Below, piece after piece: positions 1 through 8,256 of a DNA stretch of 64,000 nt. Every line of letters starts with the position of its first letter. Within the stretch, counting starts at the first letter, position 1. Position numbers and translations under genes: made by a program. Origin of the DNA: Turneriella sp. (GTDB lineage Bacteria > Spirochaetota > Leptospiria > Turneriellales > Turneriellaceae); contig JABARV010000017.1 in NCBI GenBank assembly GCA_019186965.1, positions 1 through 64,000 of the forward strand, written 5' to 3'. Below the pieces are notes generated by a model. It was given only the letters and a program-made list of their open reading frames with translations, ran no database searches and was not told where the DNA came from.

Positions 1-68
1 AATAAATCGGCAAAGTTAAGCGTTACCATTTGATATTGCTCTGTTACGGGTTCTTTATAGCGTGCCAT
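1..68 (-). CDS. Transposase, N-terminal 22 residues only (partial)
   Basis: The minus-strand frame starts ATG at 68 and reads MARYKEPVTEQYQMV followed by TLNFADL up to the window edge without a stop. The MARYK start and a Q-rich segment shortly after it resemble IS1182-type and related DDE transposases, but 22 residues cannot prove it. The support is mostly positional: an open frame that begins a short distance inside a plausible IS inverted repeat, pointing away from the interrupted narH gene. Confidence 0.5.
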   Translation of the reverse strand, partial: MARYKEPVTEQYQMVTLNFADL

Positions 69-124
69 AATATTACCAATACATAGATTCAAAAAAAAGT
101 CAAGTCGGGTTTTTCAACAGGCTC
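1..124 (-). mobile_element. End of an insertion sequence (IS1182-like?)
   Basis: Read on the minus strand, the element starts near position 124 with GAGCCTGTTGAAAAACCC, which resembles the terminal inverted repeats of several transposase-bearing IS families, and runs off the left edge. A start codon lies 57 bases inside. The homology of the neighbouring narH gene begins within three bases of this end, so the element has inserted into, or deleted part of, narH. Family assignment is a guess from the end sequence and the first residues of the transposase; the other end and any target duplication lie outside the window. Confidence 0.65.
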
Positions 125-126
125 AT

Positions 127-1059
127 GGGGTGGTGTTGATCAACCAAGCGGTTTGCCGTGCATGGAGAATGTGCGTAACCGCGTGCCCTTATAAAAAGTC
201 TTATTATAACTGGCATACTGGCAAGTCAGAAAAGTGTATTCTTTGCTATCCGCGCATCGAGGCGGGATACGCTCCCGCATGCATGCATTCCTGCGTTGGG
301 CGGATTCGCTACCTAGGGGTTATACTTTATGACGCCGATCGAATCCACGAAGTTGCCTCAGCCAACGAAAGCGATCTAATCAATCGGCACATGGATATAC
401 TCGTAGATCCGTACGATCCTGAGGTTATTGCTTCTGCGAAAGCAAACGGTATTGCCGATTCAACGCTCCATGCGGCACAAAATTCGCCGACCTATAAATT
501 CGTCAAGGAGTGGGGGCTGGCTTTGCCGCTGCATGCAGAGTTTCGAACACTTCCGATGTTGTTCTACGTACCGCCACTACTGCCCGTGATGGCGTCTGTT
601 AAAGAAACAAGTCGTAAGCAGCAGAGAGAGAAGCTGAACCCTGCCTCCAAAGTGTGGGATGACGATTGGCTCTATAACACGAGTACAGATGAAATTTGGG
701 GCACTATTAGCCAGGCGCGGTTCCCTCTAAAATATATGGCTAATCTTTTCAGCGCTGGCGACGAAGAAAAAGTTAAAGATCGCCTCATGAAATTGATGGC
801 GGTACGTATTTACCGCCGTTGGAAAACGGTGGGAGACATTTCCGAAAAGAAAGCTATCGATGCGCTAAAAGAAGTCGGATATACACCAGATGTGGCTGAT
901 GGCGTTTATTATCTGACATCGCTCGCGAAGTTCGACGATCGTTTTGTGGTGCCTGCAGCGCACCGTGAACAGGCGATTGAGATGCTAGAATTTACAGGGG
1001 ATAAAAAAGGTAGTACCGGTTTTGGGTTTAAAGAAGATACGATGAAACGGGGTTTATAA
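127..1059 (+). pseudogene. narH: narH, respiratory nitrate reductase beta subunit, 5' truncated by IS
   Basis: The product aligns with the C-terminal part of NarH, the iron-sulfur subunit that passes electrons from NarI to the molybdenum subunit NarG. Homology begins at GVVLINQ, directly followed by CRAWRMCVTACPYKK and EKCILCYPRIEAG, which carry Fe-S cluster cysteines, and then the typical YRTLPM-like (here FRTLPM) and VPPL segments. About 310 residues remain of the roughly 500 usual; the N-terminal part with the other cluster cysteines is missing and the upstream frame is IS sequence with a stop at 58-60. A GTG at 130 could start a fragment, but it could not hold all clusters. narJ follows after 6 bases. 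Confidence 0.85.
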
Positions 1060-1065
1060 CTTTTT

Positions 1066-1785
1066 ATGAAGTTAGAGCACTACCGGCAGATTGCTAAATT
1101 ATTTGATTTCCCTGGGCCAGAATACGTGGCTACTGGAGCGGAAGTGCATGCAACTTTACGCGAAGGCTATCCCGATGCGGAGTTTGAATTGAAGCAATTC
1201 TTGGCAGGAATTCCAAGCGAGACTCTGGCACACCAAGAGCTTTTTACGCGGACATTCGATGTTCAGGCAATTACGACACTTGACGTTGGATATGTACTGT
1301 TCGGTGACGACTATAAACGCGCAGAGCTGTTATCGAATCTTACACGCACTCACATTTTGGTGGGTACTGACTGCAAAGGAGAACTGGGAGATCATTTGCC
1401 GAATATTTTGCGATTGATACCAAGCCTACCTGAGGCAGAAGGCGAAGAAATCCTTTTTGAATTGGTATCTGAAATCCTTGTACCGGCGCTTATGTTGATG
1501 GTTCGCGAGTTTGATTCGGGACGTATTGAGAAAAAAAACGCGCTATACGAAAAACACTTTAAAACTGTTATCGACTGTGCGCCGGGTAAAGACGCGACGA
1601 TTTACCAGAAAGCACTCATGGCTCTCCTTCTCGTGCTGAAGAAGGATTTCGAGGTAGGTGAGATAATCACACGGTCAGAAACCTGGCCAAAGCAATCAAA
1701 AACAGTCGACTTTTTAGGAGAAGTTGTTAAAGAACTGGAAATTGAAACAACCGCAAATCCAAGTAATAGCGGTTGCGACTCTTAA
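1066..1785 (+). CDS. narJ: NarJ, nitrate reductase assembly chaperone
   Basis: This 239-residue protein belongs to the NarJ/TorD-like family of cytoplasmic chaperones that help insert the molybdenum cofactor into NarG and deliver the complex to the membrane. Length, an all-helical character and the DDYKRAELLSNL segment near residue 83 fit NarJ, and its place between narH and narI is the classical narGHJI order. The gene starts six bases after the narH stop with no clear ribosome binding site, which suggests translational coupling to narH. With narH broken upstream, its expression may now depend on a promoter inside the insertion element. There is a short variable C-terminal tail. Confidence 0.9.
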   Translation: MKLEHYRQIAKLFDFPGPEYVATGAEVHATLREGYPDAEFELKQFLAGIPSETLAHQELFTRTFDVQAITTLDVGYVLFGDDYKRAELLSNLTRTHILVGTDCKGELGDHLPNILRLIPSLPEAEGEEILFELVSEILVPALMLMVREFDSGRIEKKNALYEKHFKTVIDCAPGKDATIYQKALMALLLVLKKDFEVGEIITRSETWPKQSKTVDFLGEVVKELEIETTANPSNSGCDS

Positions 1786-1801
1786 ATAATGGAGGGGGTA
1801 T

Positions 1802-2530
1802 ATGAATTTCTTAAATAATTTTTTGTTTATTGCATTGCCGTATATTGCAATCGCAATATTTCTTGTCGGTTCAATCCACCGCTACAAAACGCATGGTTTT
1901 AAGTATTCCTCACTGTCCTCACAGTTTCTGGAAGGCAAAAAGCTTTACTTCGGCTCTTTGCTTTTTCATTGGGGAATTTTGGTGGTATTTGTTGGGCATC
2001 TTCTAACTTTTCTTTTTCCCAAAGCAACGCTTATTTGGAACAGCGATCCTATTCGGTTAATTGTACTGGAGTATTTAGCATTTACTTTTGGATTGAGCGT
2101 TTTAGTTGGCATGCTCGCTCTTTTTCTGCGTCGGCTTACCCAGCCACGCATCCGTGCGGTTACCACGCGGATGGACATCGTTATCGAGATTCTGATTGTA
2201 GCACAAGCGGTGTTCGGCTGCTGGATAGCTCTGGGGTACCGTTGGGGATCTTCGTGGTTCGCCTCTGATCTTACGCCCTATCTTTGGTCACTTTTTACTT
2301 TTAATCCCCACATTGAGGCCATTAATGCAATGCCACCCGTTATCAAGATACATATTGTCGGTGCTTTTATTATAATTGCACTGATTCCTTTTACGCGCTT
2401 GGTGCATTTTCTTGTTGCGCCATTCCATTACATCGTACGTCCATACCAGCAAGTGATGTGGTATTGGGACAGGAGGCGGATCCGTGACCCCAACACCGTC
2501 TGGAACAAGCACCCACCAAGGAATAATTAG
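1802..2530 (+). CDS. narI: NarI, nitrate reductase gamma subunit, cytochrome b
   Basis: NarI is the membrane anchor that oxidises quinol and carries two b-type haems. The 242-residue protein has five hydrophobic segments. The four haem-ligand histidines are visible with the spacing of the E. coli protein: two ten residues apart in LLFHWGILVVFVGHLL, and two eighteen residues apart, in the IKIHIVG and RLVHFL segments of the last membrane helix. A strong ribosome binding site, GGAGG, lies eight bases before the ATG. The C-terminal tail is short and basic, as usual. The gene itself appears intact although the neighbouring narH is truncated. Confidence 0.95.
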   Translation: MNFLNNFLFIALPYIAIAIFLVGSIHRYKTHGFKYSSLSSQFLEGKKLYFGSLLFHWGILVVFVGHLLTFLFPKATLIWNSDPIRLIVLEYLAFTFGLSVLVGMLALFLRRLTQPRIRAVTTRMDIVIEILIVAQAVFGCWIALGYRWGSSWFASDLTPYLWSLFTFNPHIEAINAMPPVIKIHIVGAFIIIALIPFTRLVHFLVAPFHYIVRPYQQVMWYWDRRRIRDPNTVWNKHPPRNN

Positions 2531-2550
2531 GCAGCCGAGGCCTGGTAGCA

Positions 2551-3228
2551 ATGCATAAACGTGAAGCACACCAAAGTGATCCTATAAAAAGGCAACCAGA
2601 CAGGGGATACGTGGGGGATGACCTCTCTCCTATGGCGCCCCCAGAAGCGTATGCACCGCCTGCCAAAGATTTAGTTTCTCCCGAGCAAATGCATCCTTTC
2701 TTACGCCGGTTTATCGATGAGCACACCCTTTTTCGCAAAGAGTTAAACATTTTTGAGGAAGCAATCCTCTCTATCCAGAATACTGGTTTTACTAAAGAGT
2801 TGGATCACCGGCTGAAACACTTTTTCCAGTTTTTTGACCATGACTTTATAGTGCATAGCCGCCGAGAGGAGGTCGTCCTGTTTCCATTATTGGATGTGCG
2901 CCTGCGTGCTGCAGGGGAGCATGGCCGTGGCGCAGAGGTAACGACCCCAGTTGATTTAATGGAAGACGATCACGTTAAATCCATGCAACTTGCAGCCGTT
3001 GTGTTAAATTTTCTTGGGCTTGCGTTTCGCTTACCCGACGAAAGATCTCGGTTAATTGTACTCGATGCGGCTCTGGAGCAGGGTAAGAATTTGGTGGAAC
3101 TGCTTCGCCTACATATGTTTAGGGAAGACAATGTTTTATTCTCTTTAGCGCATAGGTTAATCTCCAACACTGAATTTGAAGAAATGGATTCTAAAGGACA
3201 TGAACACTTATATAAATTAAGAAGGTAG
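2551..3228 (+). CDS. Hemerythrin-like HHE domain protein
   Basis: The 225-residue protein has a proline-rich N-terminal tail of about 50 residues followed by a four-helix HHE cation-binding domain. Candidate iron ligands are in HPFLRRFIDEH, in HDFIVHSRREEVVLFPLL, in MEDDHVKSMQ and in LLRLHMFREDNVLF. Proteins of this class bind a di-iron centre and are linked to oxygen sensing, NO handling or repair of iron-sulfur clusters (family knowledge). Here the gene lies between narI and the channel gene, separated by 20 and 3 bases, so it probably shares their transcript and may deal with nitric oxide or nitrosative damage produced during nitrate reduction (inference). Confidence 0.8.
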   Translation: MHKREAHQSDPIKRQPDRGYVGDDLSPMAPPEAYAPPAKDLVSPEQMHPFLRRFIDEHTLFRKELNIFEEAILSIQNTGFTKELDHRLKHFFQFFDHDFIVHSRREEVVLFPLLDVRLRAAGEHGRGAEVTTPVDLMEDDHVKSMQLAAVVLNFLGLAFRLPDERSRLIVLDAALEQGKNLVELLRLHMFREDNVLFSLAHRLISNTEFEEMDSKGHEHLYKLRR

Positions 3229-3231
3229 TTC

Positions 3232-4305
3232 GTGAATTTCGTTAAGAAAGAATCCCTGAACCATTTTATCCATGTAGTAAAACTCGGCACTAAGAATCTA
3301 TTACCCAGTTATTTTGCACTCGTAATGGCAACCGGAATTGTATCCATTGCTGCTTTTCGTTTTCAAATGTGGCTAATTGCAGAAACTCTTTTTATTCTGA
3401 ATTGGTGTTTTTATACAGTTTTAGCGATATTCTTTCTGCTGAGACTTATTTTTTATCGTAAGGAATTTCTATCCGATATTTCTAACCATGCAAAAGGGGC
3501 GGGTTTTTTTACGGTGGTGGCAGGGACGTGTATTATAGGAAGCCAGTTCATTGTTCTAAGGCACGATTTTGGTATCGCGAAAGTTTCCTGGGTTATTGCA
3601 ATCATTTTCTGGTTGGCTCTTGTTTATACTTTTTTTGCTGCGATTACAATTCAACGGCAAAAGCCTACGCTCGAAGAAGGTATAAACGGTATATGGCTTG
3701 TGTCTGTGGTTGCCACGCAAGCAGTCTCGGTACTGGGAACTTTAATCGCCAATCATTTTGGGATTTTAAAAGAAATTATACTCTTTAGTGCATTATGCTT
3801 ATTTCTTATCGGTACTATTTTGTATTTTTTAATCATTACGTTGATATTTTACCGATTGACCTTTTTTAGGATGCAAGCAGATGAGTTCGCACCTCCGTAT
3901 TGGATCAATATGGGGGCACTCGCCGTATCGGTGTTGGCAAATAGCCATCTTGTAATGGTGGCACCACAGTGGCAGTTTCTGGAGGAAATTATTCCCTTTC
4001 TCAAAGGGACTACAATACTTTTTTGGGCGATGGGAACATGGTGGATACCTTTGATTGTAATCCTGAGCGCTTGGAGGCATATTTCTGGGCAACTTCGGCT
4101 CGTCTATCACCCACAGTATTGGGGTATGGTGTTTCCATTGGGGATGTATACTGTGGCTACTTTGCAGATGGTAGAAGCGCTCAAACTTCCATTCCTCACA
4201 ATCGTTCCATCGGTTTTTATCTACATAGCTTTAAGTGCGTGGCTACTTACCTTTGTTGGCCTTCTACGGCAGATTGGGCGTGCGCTTAAACCGTTTGCAG
4301 TTTAG
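3232..4305 (+). CDS. TehA/SLAC1-type (TDT family) membrane channel or transporter
   Basis: The 357-residue protein has about ten hydrophobic segments and, near residue 25, the LLPSYFALVMATGIVSIA segment that is typical of the tellurite-resistance/dicarboxylate transporter family, which also includes the plant anion channel SLAC1. Its start is a GTG at 3232, three bases after the hemerythrin-like gene and preceded by AGAAGG. No narK or nirC gene is seen in the window, and this gene occupies the position such a transporter would have between nar and molybdenum cofactor genes. A role in nitrate or nitrite passage is therefore suggested, as inference only; formate, sulfite or C4-dicarboxylate export are alternatives known in the family. 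Confidence 0.8.
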   Translation: MNFVKKESLNHFIHVVKLGTKNLLPSYFALVMATGIVSIAAFRFQMWLIAETLFILNWCFYTVLAIFFLLRLIFYRKEFLSDISNHAKGAGFFTVVAGTCIIGSQFIVLRHDFGIAKVSWVIAIIFWLALVYTFFAAITIQRQKPTLEEGINGIWLVSVVATQAVSVLGTLIANHFGILKEIILFSALCLFLIGTILYFLIITLIFYRLTFFRMQADEFAPPYWINMGALAVSVLANSHLVMVAPQWQFLEEIIPFLKGTTILFWAMGTWWIPLIVILSAWRHISGQLRLVYHPQYWGMVFPLGMYTVATLQMVEALKLPFLTIVPSVFIYIALSAWLLTFVGLLRQIGRALKPFAV

Positions 4306-4416
4306 GTGGAAAATGGTGAGTAAGTCTAATGGCATTTTCACACAGGAAATAACCTTCTGTTTATCCTTTACGAAGCAAGCGTTGAACAAACTTAGCAGCA
4401 AACTATTGGAAAATAA

Positions 4417-5334
4417 ATGAACAATATAACGCACAAAAATGCCTCCTTACGCACGGCAAGAGCTGTCGCCGAAGTACACTGTAGCGCGACGACATTAGAT
4501 AGTGTACGTGAGAGCAAACTCCCCAAGGGAAACCTCTACGACGTAGCACGTGCAGCAGGCTTTTTGGGGGCAAAGGCGACGCCTTCTCTTATACCACATT
4601 GCCACCCCGTGCCGATAGAACACCTTGCGATTGATTTTGAACCAATACAAGAGAAAGAACGCGGAAAAATTATAATCCGTGTGTATGCACAATCGGTGTA
4701 CAAAACAGGAATTGAAATCGAAGCGATTACAGCGGCGACAATTGCTGCGCTTACAATTTTTGACCTATTAAAACCGGTGGACACAACCCTTGAAATTTCT
4801 GGCATTAAATGTGTCGAGAAAACGGGAGGGAAATCCGATCGCAAAAAATATTCTGGTGCTAACCACACTGCGGCAATCCTTGTCTGCTCCGATTCAGCAT
4901 CGCAAGGCAAGCGAGAAGATAATTCGGGAAAAATTATCCAGGCGGAGCTTGAACGTTACCAAATGTCTATCGTGGAATATAAAATTATTCCCGATGAAAT
5001 TAACGAGATACAAGACAATATAAAAAAGTGGGTTGCCGAAGGCGTGGAGTATATTTTTACGACTGGGGGCACAGGGCTATCCCCCCGCGACCAAGCTGTC
5101 GAGGCAGTAACGCCACTGCTCGAAAAAGTTGCCGACGGCATTGGAGAAAAAATGCGGCAGTACGGTAACGAGCGTACACCCCTGTCGATGTTTTCACGTT
5201 CGCTTGCAGGTTCTATTGGAAAAACCCTTGTGGTGTGTTTACCGGGAAGCTCCGGTGGCGCACGCGAAAGTCTAGAAGCTATACTACCTGCGCTTTTCCA
5301 TGCGCATAAAATGCTACGTGGAGGGGGGCATTAA
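4417..5334 (+). CDS. MoaC-MoaB fusion, molybdenum cofactor biosynthesis
   Basis: Two enzymes are joined in 305 residues. Residues 1-150 are MoaC, which with MoaA converts GTP to cyclic pyranopterin phosphate: KGNLYDVARAAG, LIPHCHP, GIEIEAITAATIAALTI and VEKTGGKSD are all recognisable and carry the conserved lysines. Residues 150-305 are a MoaB/MogA domain, which adenylates molybdopterin: the TTGGTGLSPRD loop and PGSSGGARESLEA are present. A moaC-moaB fusion is known from some other bacteria. An intergenic gap of 111 bases separates it from the channel gene, so a promoter for the cofactor operon may lie here. The gene lacks an obvious strong ribosome binding site. Confidence 0.93.
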   Translation: MNNITHKNASLRTARAVAEVHCSATTLDSVRESKLPKGNLYDVARAAGFLGAKATPSLIPHCHPVPIEHLAIDFEPIQEKERGKIIIRVYAQSVYKTGIEIEAITAATIAALTIFDLLKPVDTTLEISGIKCVEKTGGKSDRKKYSGANHTAAILVCSDSASQGKREDNSGKIIQAELERYQMSIVEYKIIPDEINEIQDNIKKWVAEGVEYIFTTGGTGLSPRDQAVEAVTPLLEKVADGIGEKMRQYGNERTPLSMFSRSLAGSIGKTLVVCLPGSSGGARESLEAILPALFHAHKMLRGGGH

Positions 5335-5372
5335 AATCTTGTCGAAAAGAGTGCACTACATGCGAGGTAAAA

Positions 5373-6581
5373 GTGATTTGCGTAACTGAGGCAATAGCGC
5401 TCATTAATTCCGAGGCACGTAGTTTTGGTGTGGAGCGTATCTTGCTCGACAAAGCATTTGGCCGTGTACTTGCGCAAGATGCCGTTGCCGACAGGGATTA
5501 TCCCCCGTTTAACCGATCGGCAATGGACGGTTTTGCGGTAATTTCTAACCAATTTTCGATACAGCAAAAATACCGCACCCTATCGACAGTATTTGCAGGG
5601 GATAAAATAAAAGCTCTGCATTTTTTACAAGATGGAGATACTATAAAAATTATGACAGGAGCTGCAGTACCTCCGCCATTCGACGCTGTCATACGCCGTG
5701 AAGACGCCATCGACGAAAACGGCATCGTCGAATTTATGCCTAATCCGGTAGACACATGGAAAAATATTTCAAGGCAAGGGGAAGATATAAAGCGGAAAGA
5801 AAAAATCTCCTTGAAAGGCCGCGTTGTTGATAACGCGACGGCAAGCTTGCTTGCTTCTTTTGGAATAGTTAAACCTCAGGTATACCGTCTACCGCGTGTC
5901 GCTATTATTTCTACAGGTAATGAGATTATTCCGCCAGAAAAAAAGCCGAATCCTGTCCAAATACGAAACTCCAATGTTTTTGCATTAAAACAACAATTAC
6001 ATACCTTCGGCATAACTCAGGTTACGCATATCCACGTTTCGGATAACCCCCAAAAACTTCTGGCGGCAATTAACCGTTGCCGCAATGCTGATATACTACT
6101 TATGACAGGTGGCGTTTCTGTGGGAGACTCAGATTATGTGCCAGCGGTACTCGAAAAACAAAAATTTAAAAATATTTTTCATAAAGTAAAAATTAAACCC
6201 GGTAAACCGCTGTGGTTTGGGCGCCGTGGCAAGACGGTAGTATTTGCAATTCCGGGAAATCCTTTTAGCGCACAGGTCATTTTTCGTATCTTCGTTGTCC
6301 CTTATTTACGTAAATGCTTTAACTTACAATCTACGGATGTTTTAGCGTTGCCGCTTTCTTCTGTGCACAGAAAAAAGGACACATTGGAAAATTATTTTCC
6401 CGCCAAGTTGGACACTCCAGCAAATTCTATTTCCACAGTATCTGCAATACCCTTTAATGGTAGCGGCGATATTCGAGCGGCGCTCTTTTCTGACGGTATT
6501 GCCATGCATCCGGCAGAAAAGGCCGAGCTTGGCGTTGGCAGCGTTGTCAATTTTTATCCTTGGGGTAAGTTATGGAACTAA
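5373..6581 (+). CDS. moeA: MoeA, molybdopterin molybdenumtransferase
   Basis: MoeA inserts molybdate into adenylated molybdopterin. The 402-residue protein has the expected DYPPFNRSAMDGFAV segment near residue 47, MTGAAVPPPFDAVIRRED, the TGNEI and LMTGGVSVGDSDYV motifs of the MoaB-like central domain, and KPGKPLWFG followed by AIPGNPFSAQV. A GTG start at 5373 is chosen because GAGGT lies a few bases upstream. It follows the moaC-moaB fusion after 38 bases and overlaps moaA by ten bases, so it is part of the cofactor operon. It works on the product of the MoaB domain of the preceding gene. Confidence 0.94.
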   Translation: MICVTEAIALINSEARSFGVERILLDKAFGRVLAQDAVADRDYPPFNRSAMDGFAVISNQFSIQQKYRTLSTVFAGDKIKALHFLQDGDTIKIMTGAAVPPPFDAVIRREDAIDENGIVEFMPNPVDTWKNISRQGEDIKRKEKISLKGRVVDNATASLLASFGIVKPQVYRLPRVAIISTGNEIIPPEKKPNPVQIRNSNVFALKQQLHTFGITQVTHIHVSDNPQKLLAAINRCRNADILLMTGGVSVGDSDYVPAVLEKQKFKNIFHKVKIKPGKPLWFGRRGKTVVFAIPGNPFSAQVIFRIFVVPYLRKCFNLQSTDVLALPLSSVHRKKDTLENYFPAKLDTPANSISTVSAIPFNGSGDIRAALFSDGIAMHPAEKAELGVGSVVNFYPWGKLWN

Positions 6582-7555
6582 AACCTTACGAAAGTTTGAA
6601 CCTTAAAAACGGGCTTTCAAAGCGAGAGGTTTTACCAACAGCAACTGCGCGGGTGTTTCGTAAATTGCGTGTTAGCCTTACTGCTTCTTGTAACTTCGCG
6701 TGTATTTATTGTACATCCGACGGCAAAGCAAGCATTGATCCAAACACAACGCCTGTGGAAAAATTTATTGGCTGGATTGAAGCCATCGCAAAGGCAACCC
6801 CTATTTCAACGATAAGGCTAACAGGAGGCGAGCCTACTCTCTACCCACACCTTATACCTTTAGTTACGGCATTAAAAAAACAAACAGGTGCAGAAATCCA
6901 TTTGACGACAAATGGGCATCGGTTACCACAGCTCGCTTTGCCTCTTAAAGAAGCTGGGCTTGACGGAGTAAATATTTCACTCGATGCCATTGAACCGGTA
7001 ATTTTTCGAGCAATGGGGGGGCGCAATTACGCTGCGGTAATCCAAGGAGTACACGACGCCGTCGGTGTGGGGTTAAAGGTAAAAATAAATACAGCGCTTA
7101 TGGCAGAGATGAACGACGACCAAATTTTACCCCTTCTCGATTTTGCGTACAGCCAAAATACCATCATACGCTTTCTTGAACTTATGCCAATGGGGCATTT
7201 ATACGGGATAGCCGACCGGCGTCTCGTGACCACTGAGCAAATCCTCCAAATTGTGGGTGTGCGCCATAAATTTAAAGAACTTGGGCGTAAAATATCGGAT
7301 ACAGCATGCCATTACCAACTCGACCGTGGGCAAATATTTGGTATTATTGCAAATAATAGTTCTCCTTTTTGTACGGATTGCGACCGCTTAAGGCTCGATG
7401 CACATGGAAGAATTTACGGTTGCCTCAGTAATCCTCATGGAATATCCTTAGGTACTAGTGTTGGTATGGAGGCGCTTTTAAACGGCGCAATGCAGCTTAA
7501 GCAACAAAAAGGTTTTACGGGAAGTAAACTTCTTATGCGTGAGGTAGGTGGATGA
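6572..7555 (+). CDS. moaA: MoaA, GTP 3',8-cyclase
   Basis: This radical-SAM enzyme starts molybdopterin synthesis from GTP. The 327-residue protein has the N-terminal cluster motif CNFACIYC (cysteines 40, 44, 47), the RLTGGEPTLYP segment that helps bind SAM, and the second cluster motif CTDCDRLRLDAHGRIYGC near residue 270. The C-terminus ends in Gly-Gly, as is needed in the family for GTP cyclisation. The start overlaps moeA by ten bases and the stop overlaps moaD by four (ATGA), signs of tight translational coupling. Partner MoaC is supplied by the fusion gene upstream. Confidence 0.95.
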   Translation: MELKPYESLNLKNGLSKREVLPTATARVFRKLRVSLTASCNFACIYCTSDGKASIDPNTTPVEKFIGWIEAIAKATPISTIRLTGGEPTLYPHLIPLVTALKKQTGAEIHLTTNGHRLPQLALPLKEAGLDGVNISLDAIEPVIFRAMGGRNYAAVIQGVHDAVGVGLKVKINTALMAEMNDDQILPLLDFAYSQNTIIRFLELMPMGHLYGIADRRLVTTEQILQIVGVRHKFKELGRKISDTACHYQLDRGQIFGIIANNSSPFCTDCDRLRLDAHGRIYGCLSNPHGISLGTSVGMEALLNGAMQLKQQKGFTGSKLLMREVGG

Positions 7556-7788
7556 CTAAAATTTATTTTTATGCCCAACTTAAAGATTATTTTGGAGATG
7601 TTGTGGAGCTTGATCTTGCTGCGGGATCTATCGCAGAGGATGTACGTTCGCAATTGTCTTTACAAAACGCGTTGGCAAAAGAGTGGTTAAAGGTTTCGCG
7701 CCTTGCAAGCGAAGATGCTTTCATTGCCGAAGGCGAAGTTCTGCATTCAAAAGAGTACTACTTATTACCTCCTTCAAGCGGGGGATAA
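7552..7788 (+). CDS. moaD: MoaD, molybdopterin synthase sulfur carrier
   Basis: A 78-residue ubiquitin-fold protein ending in LLPPSSGG. The terminal Gly-Gly is adenylated by MoeB and turned into a thiocarboxylate that supplies sulfur for the dithiolene of molybdopterin. It overlaps moaA by four bases and touches moaE with no gap, so the two subunits of molybdopterin synthase are made side by side. The N-terminal IYFYAQLKDYFGD stretch matches the family pattern. Nothing appears to be missing. Confidence 0.93.
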   Translation: MTKIYFYAQLKDYFGDVVELDLAAGSIAEDVRSQLSLQNALAKEWLKVSRLASEDAFIAEGEVLHSKEYYLLPPSSGG

Positions 7789-8253
7789 ATGAGTAGTACT
7801 TTAGAGCACCAAAATTTCTTTACCGCCCTAACAGATAAGCCTATAGACCTTAACCAGTTAGTCGGGAAAGTGGCCAATTTAGCTTCGGCGAACGAAATTG
7901 GGGCGCGTGTCCTCTTTAGCGGCGAGATACGCGCAAGTAGCCACGGGAAAGAAGTTATACGCCTTGAGTACACAGCGCACAAGAGCCTTGCTCAGAAGCA
8001 CATGATAGAAGTTTTGCGTGAGGCACGGGAAAAGTTTCCACTAATTAGCGCAATTTGTATCCACCGCCTTGGTATGCTCGAAGTCTCTGAATGTGCGGTA
8101 GCTGTTTTAACCTGTGGGCGCCACCGCCGCGAAACTTATGCGGCAAACCAATACATTATAAATCGTATAAAATCTGAAACTCCCATTTGGAAACGCGAAT
8201 TTTTTGCGGATGGCACCAATAAGTGGGGTGAAAATTGCGACGAGACGCATTAA
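7789..8253 (+). CDS. moaE: MoaE, molybdopterin synthase catalytic subunit
   Basis: MoaE converts cyclic pyranopterin phosphate to molybdopterin with sulfur from MoaD. The 154-residue protein shows GARVLFSGEIRASSHGKEV, the LEYTAHKSLA segment (equivalent to LEYEAYxxMA), ICIHRLGMLEV and the catalytic-region segment ETPIWKREFFADG with its conserved lysine. It begins immediately after the moaD stop codon and is followed at once by mobA. Confidence 0.93.
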   Translation: MSSTLEHQNFFTALTDKPIDLNQLVGKVANLASANEIGARVLFSGEIRASSHGKEVIRLEYTAHKSLAQKHMIEVLREAREKFPLISAICIHRLGMLEVSECAVAVLTCGRHRRETYAANQYIINRIKSETPIWKREFFADGTNKWGENCDETH

Positions 8254-8256
8254 TTG

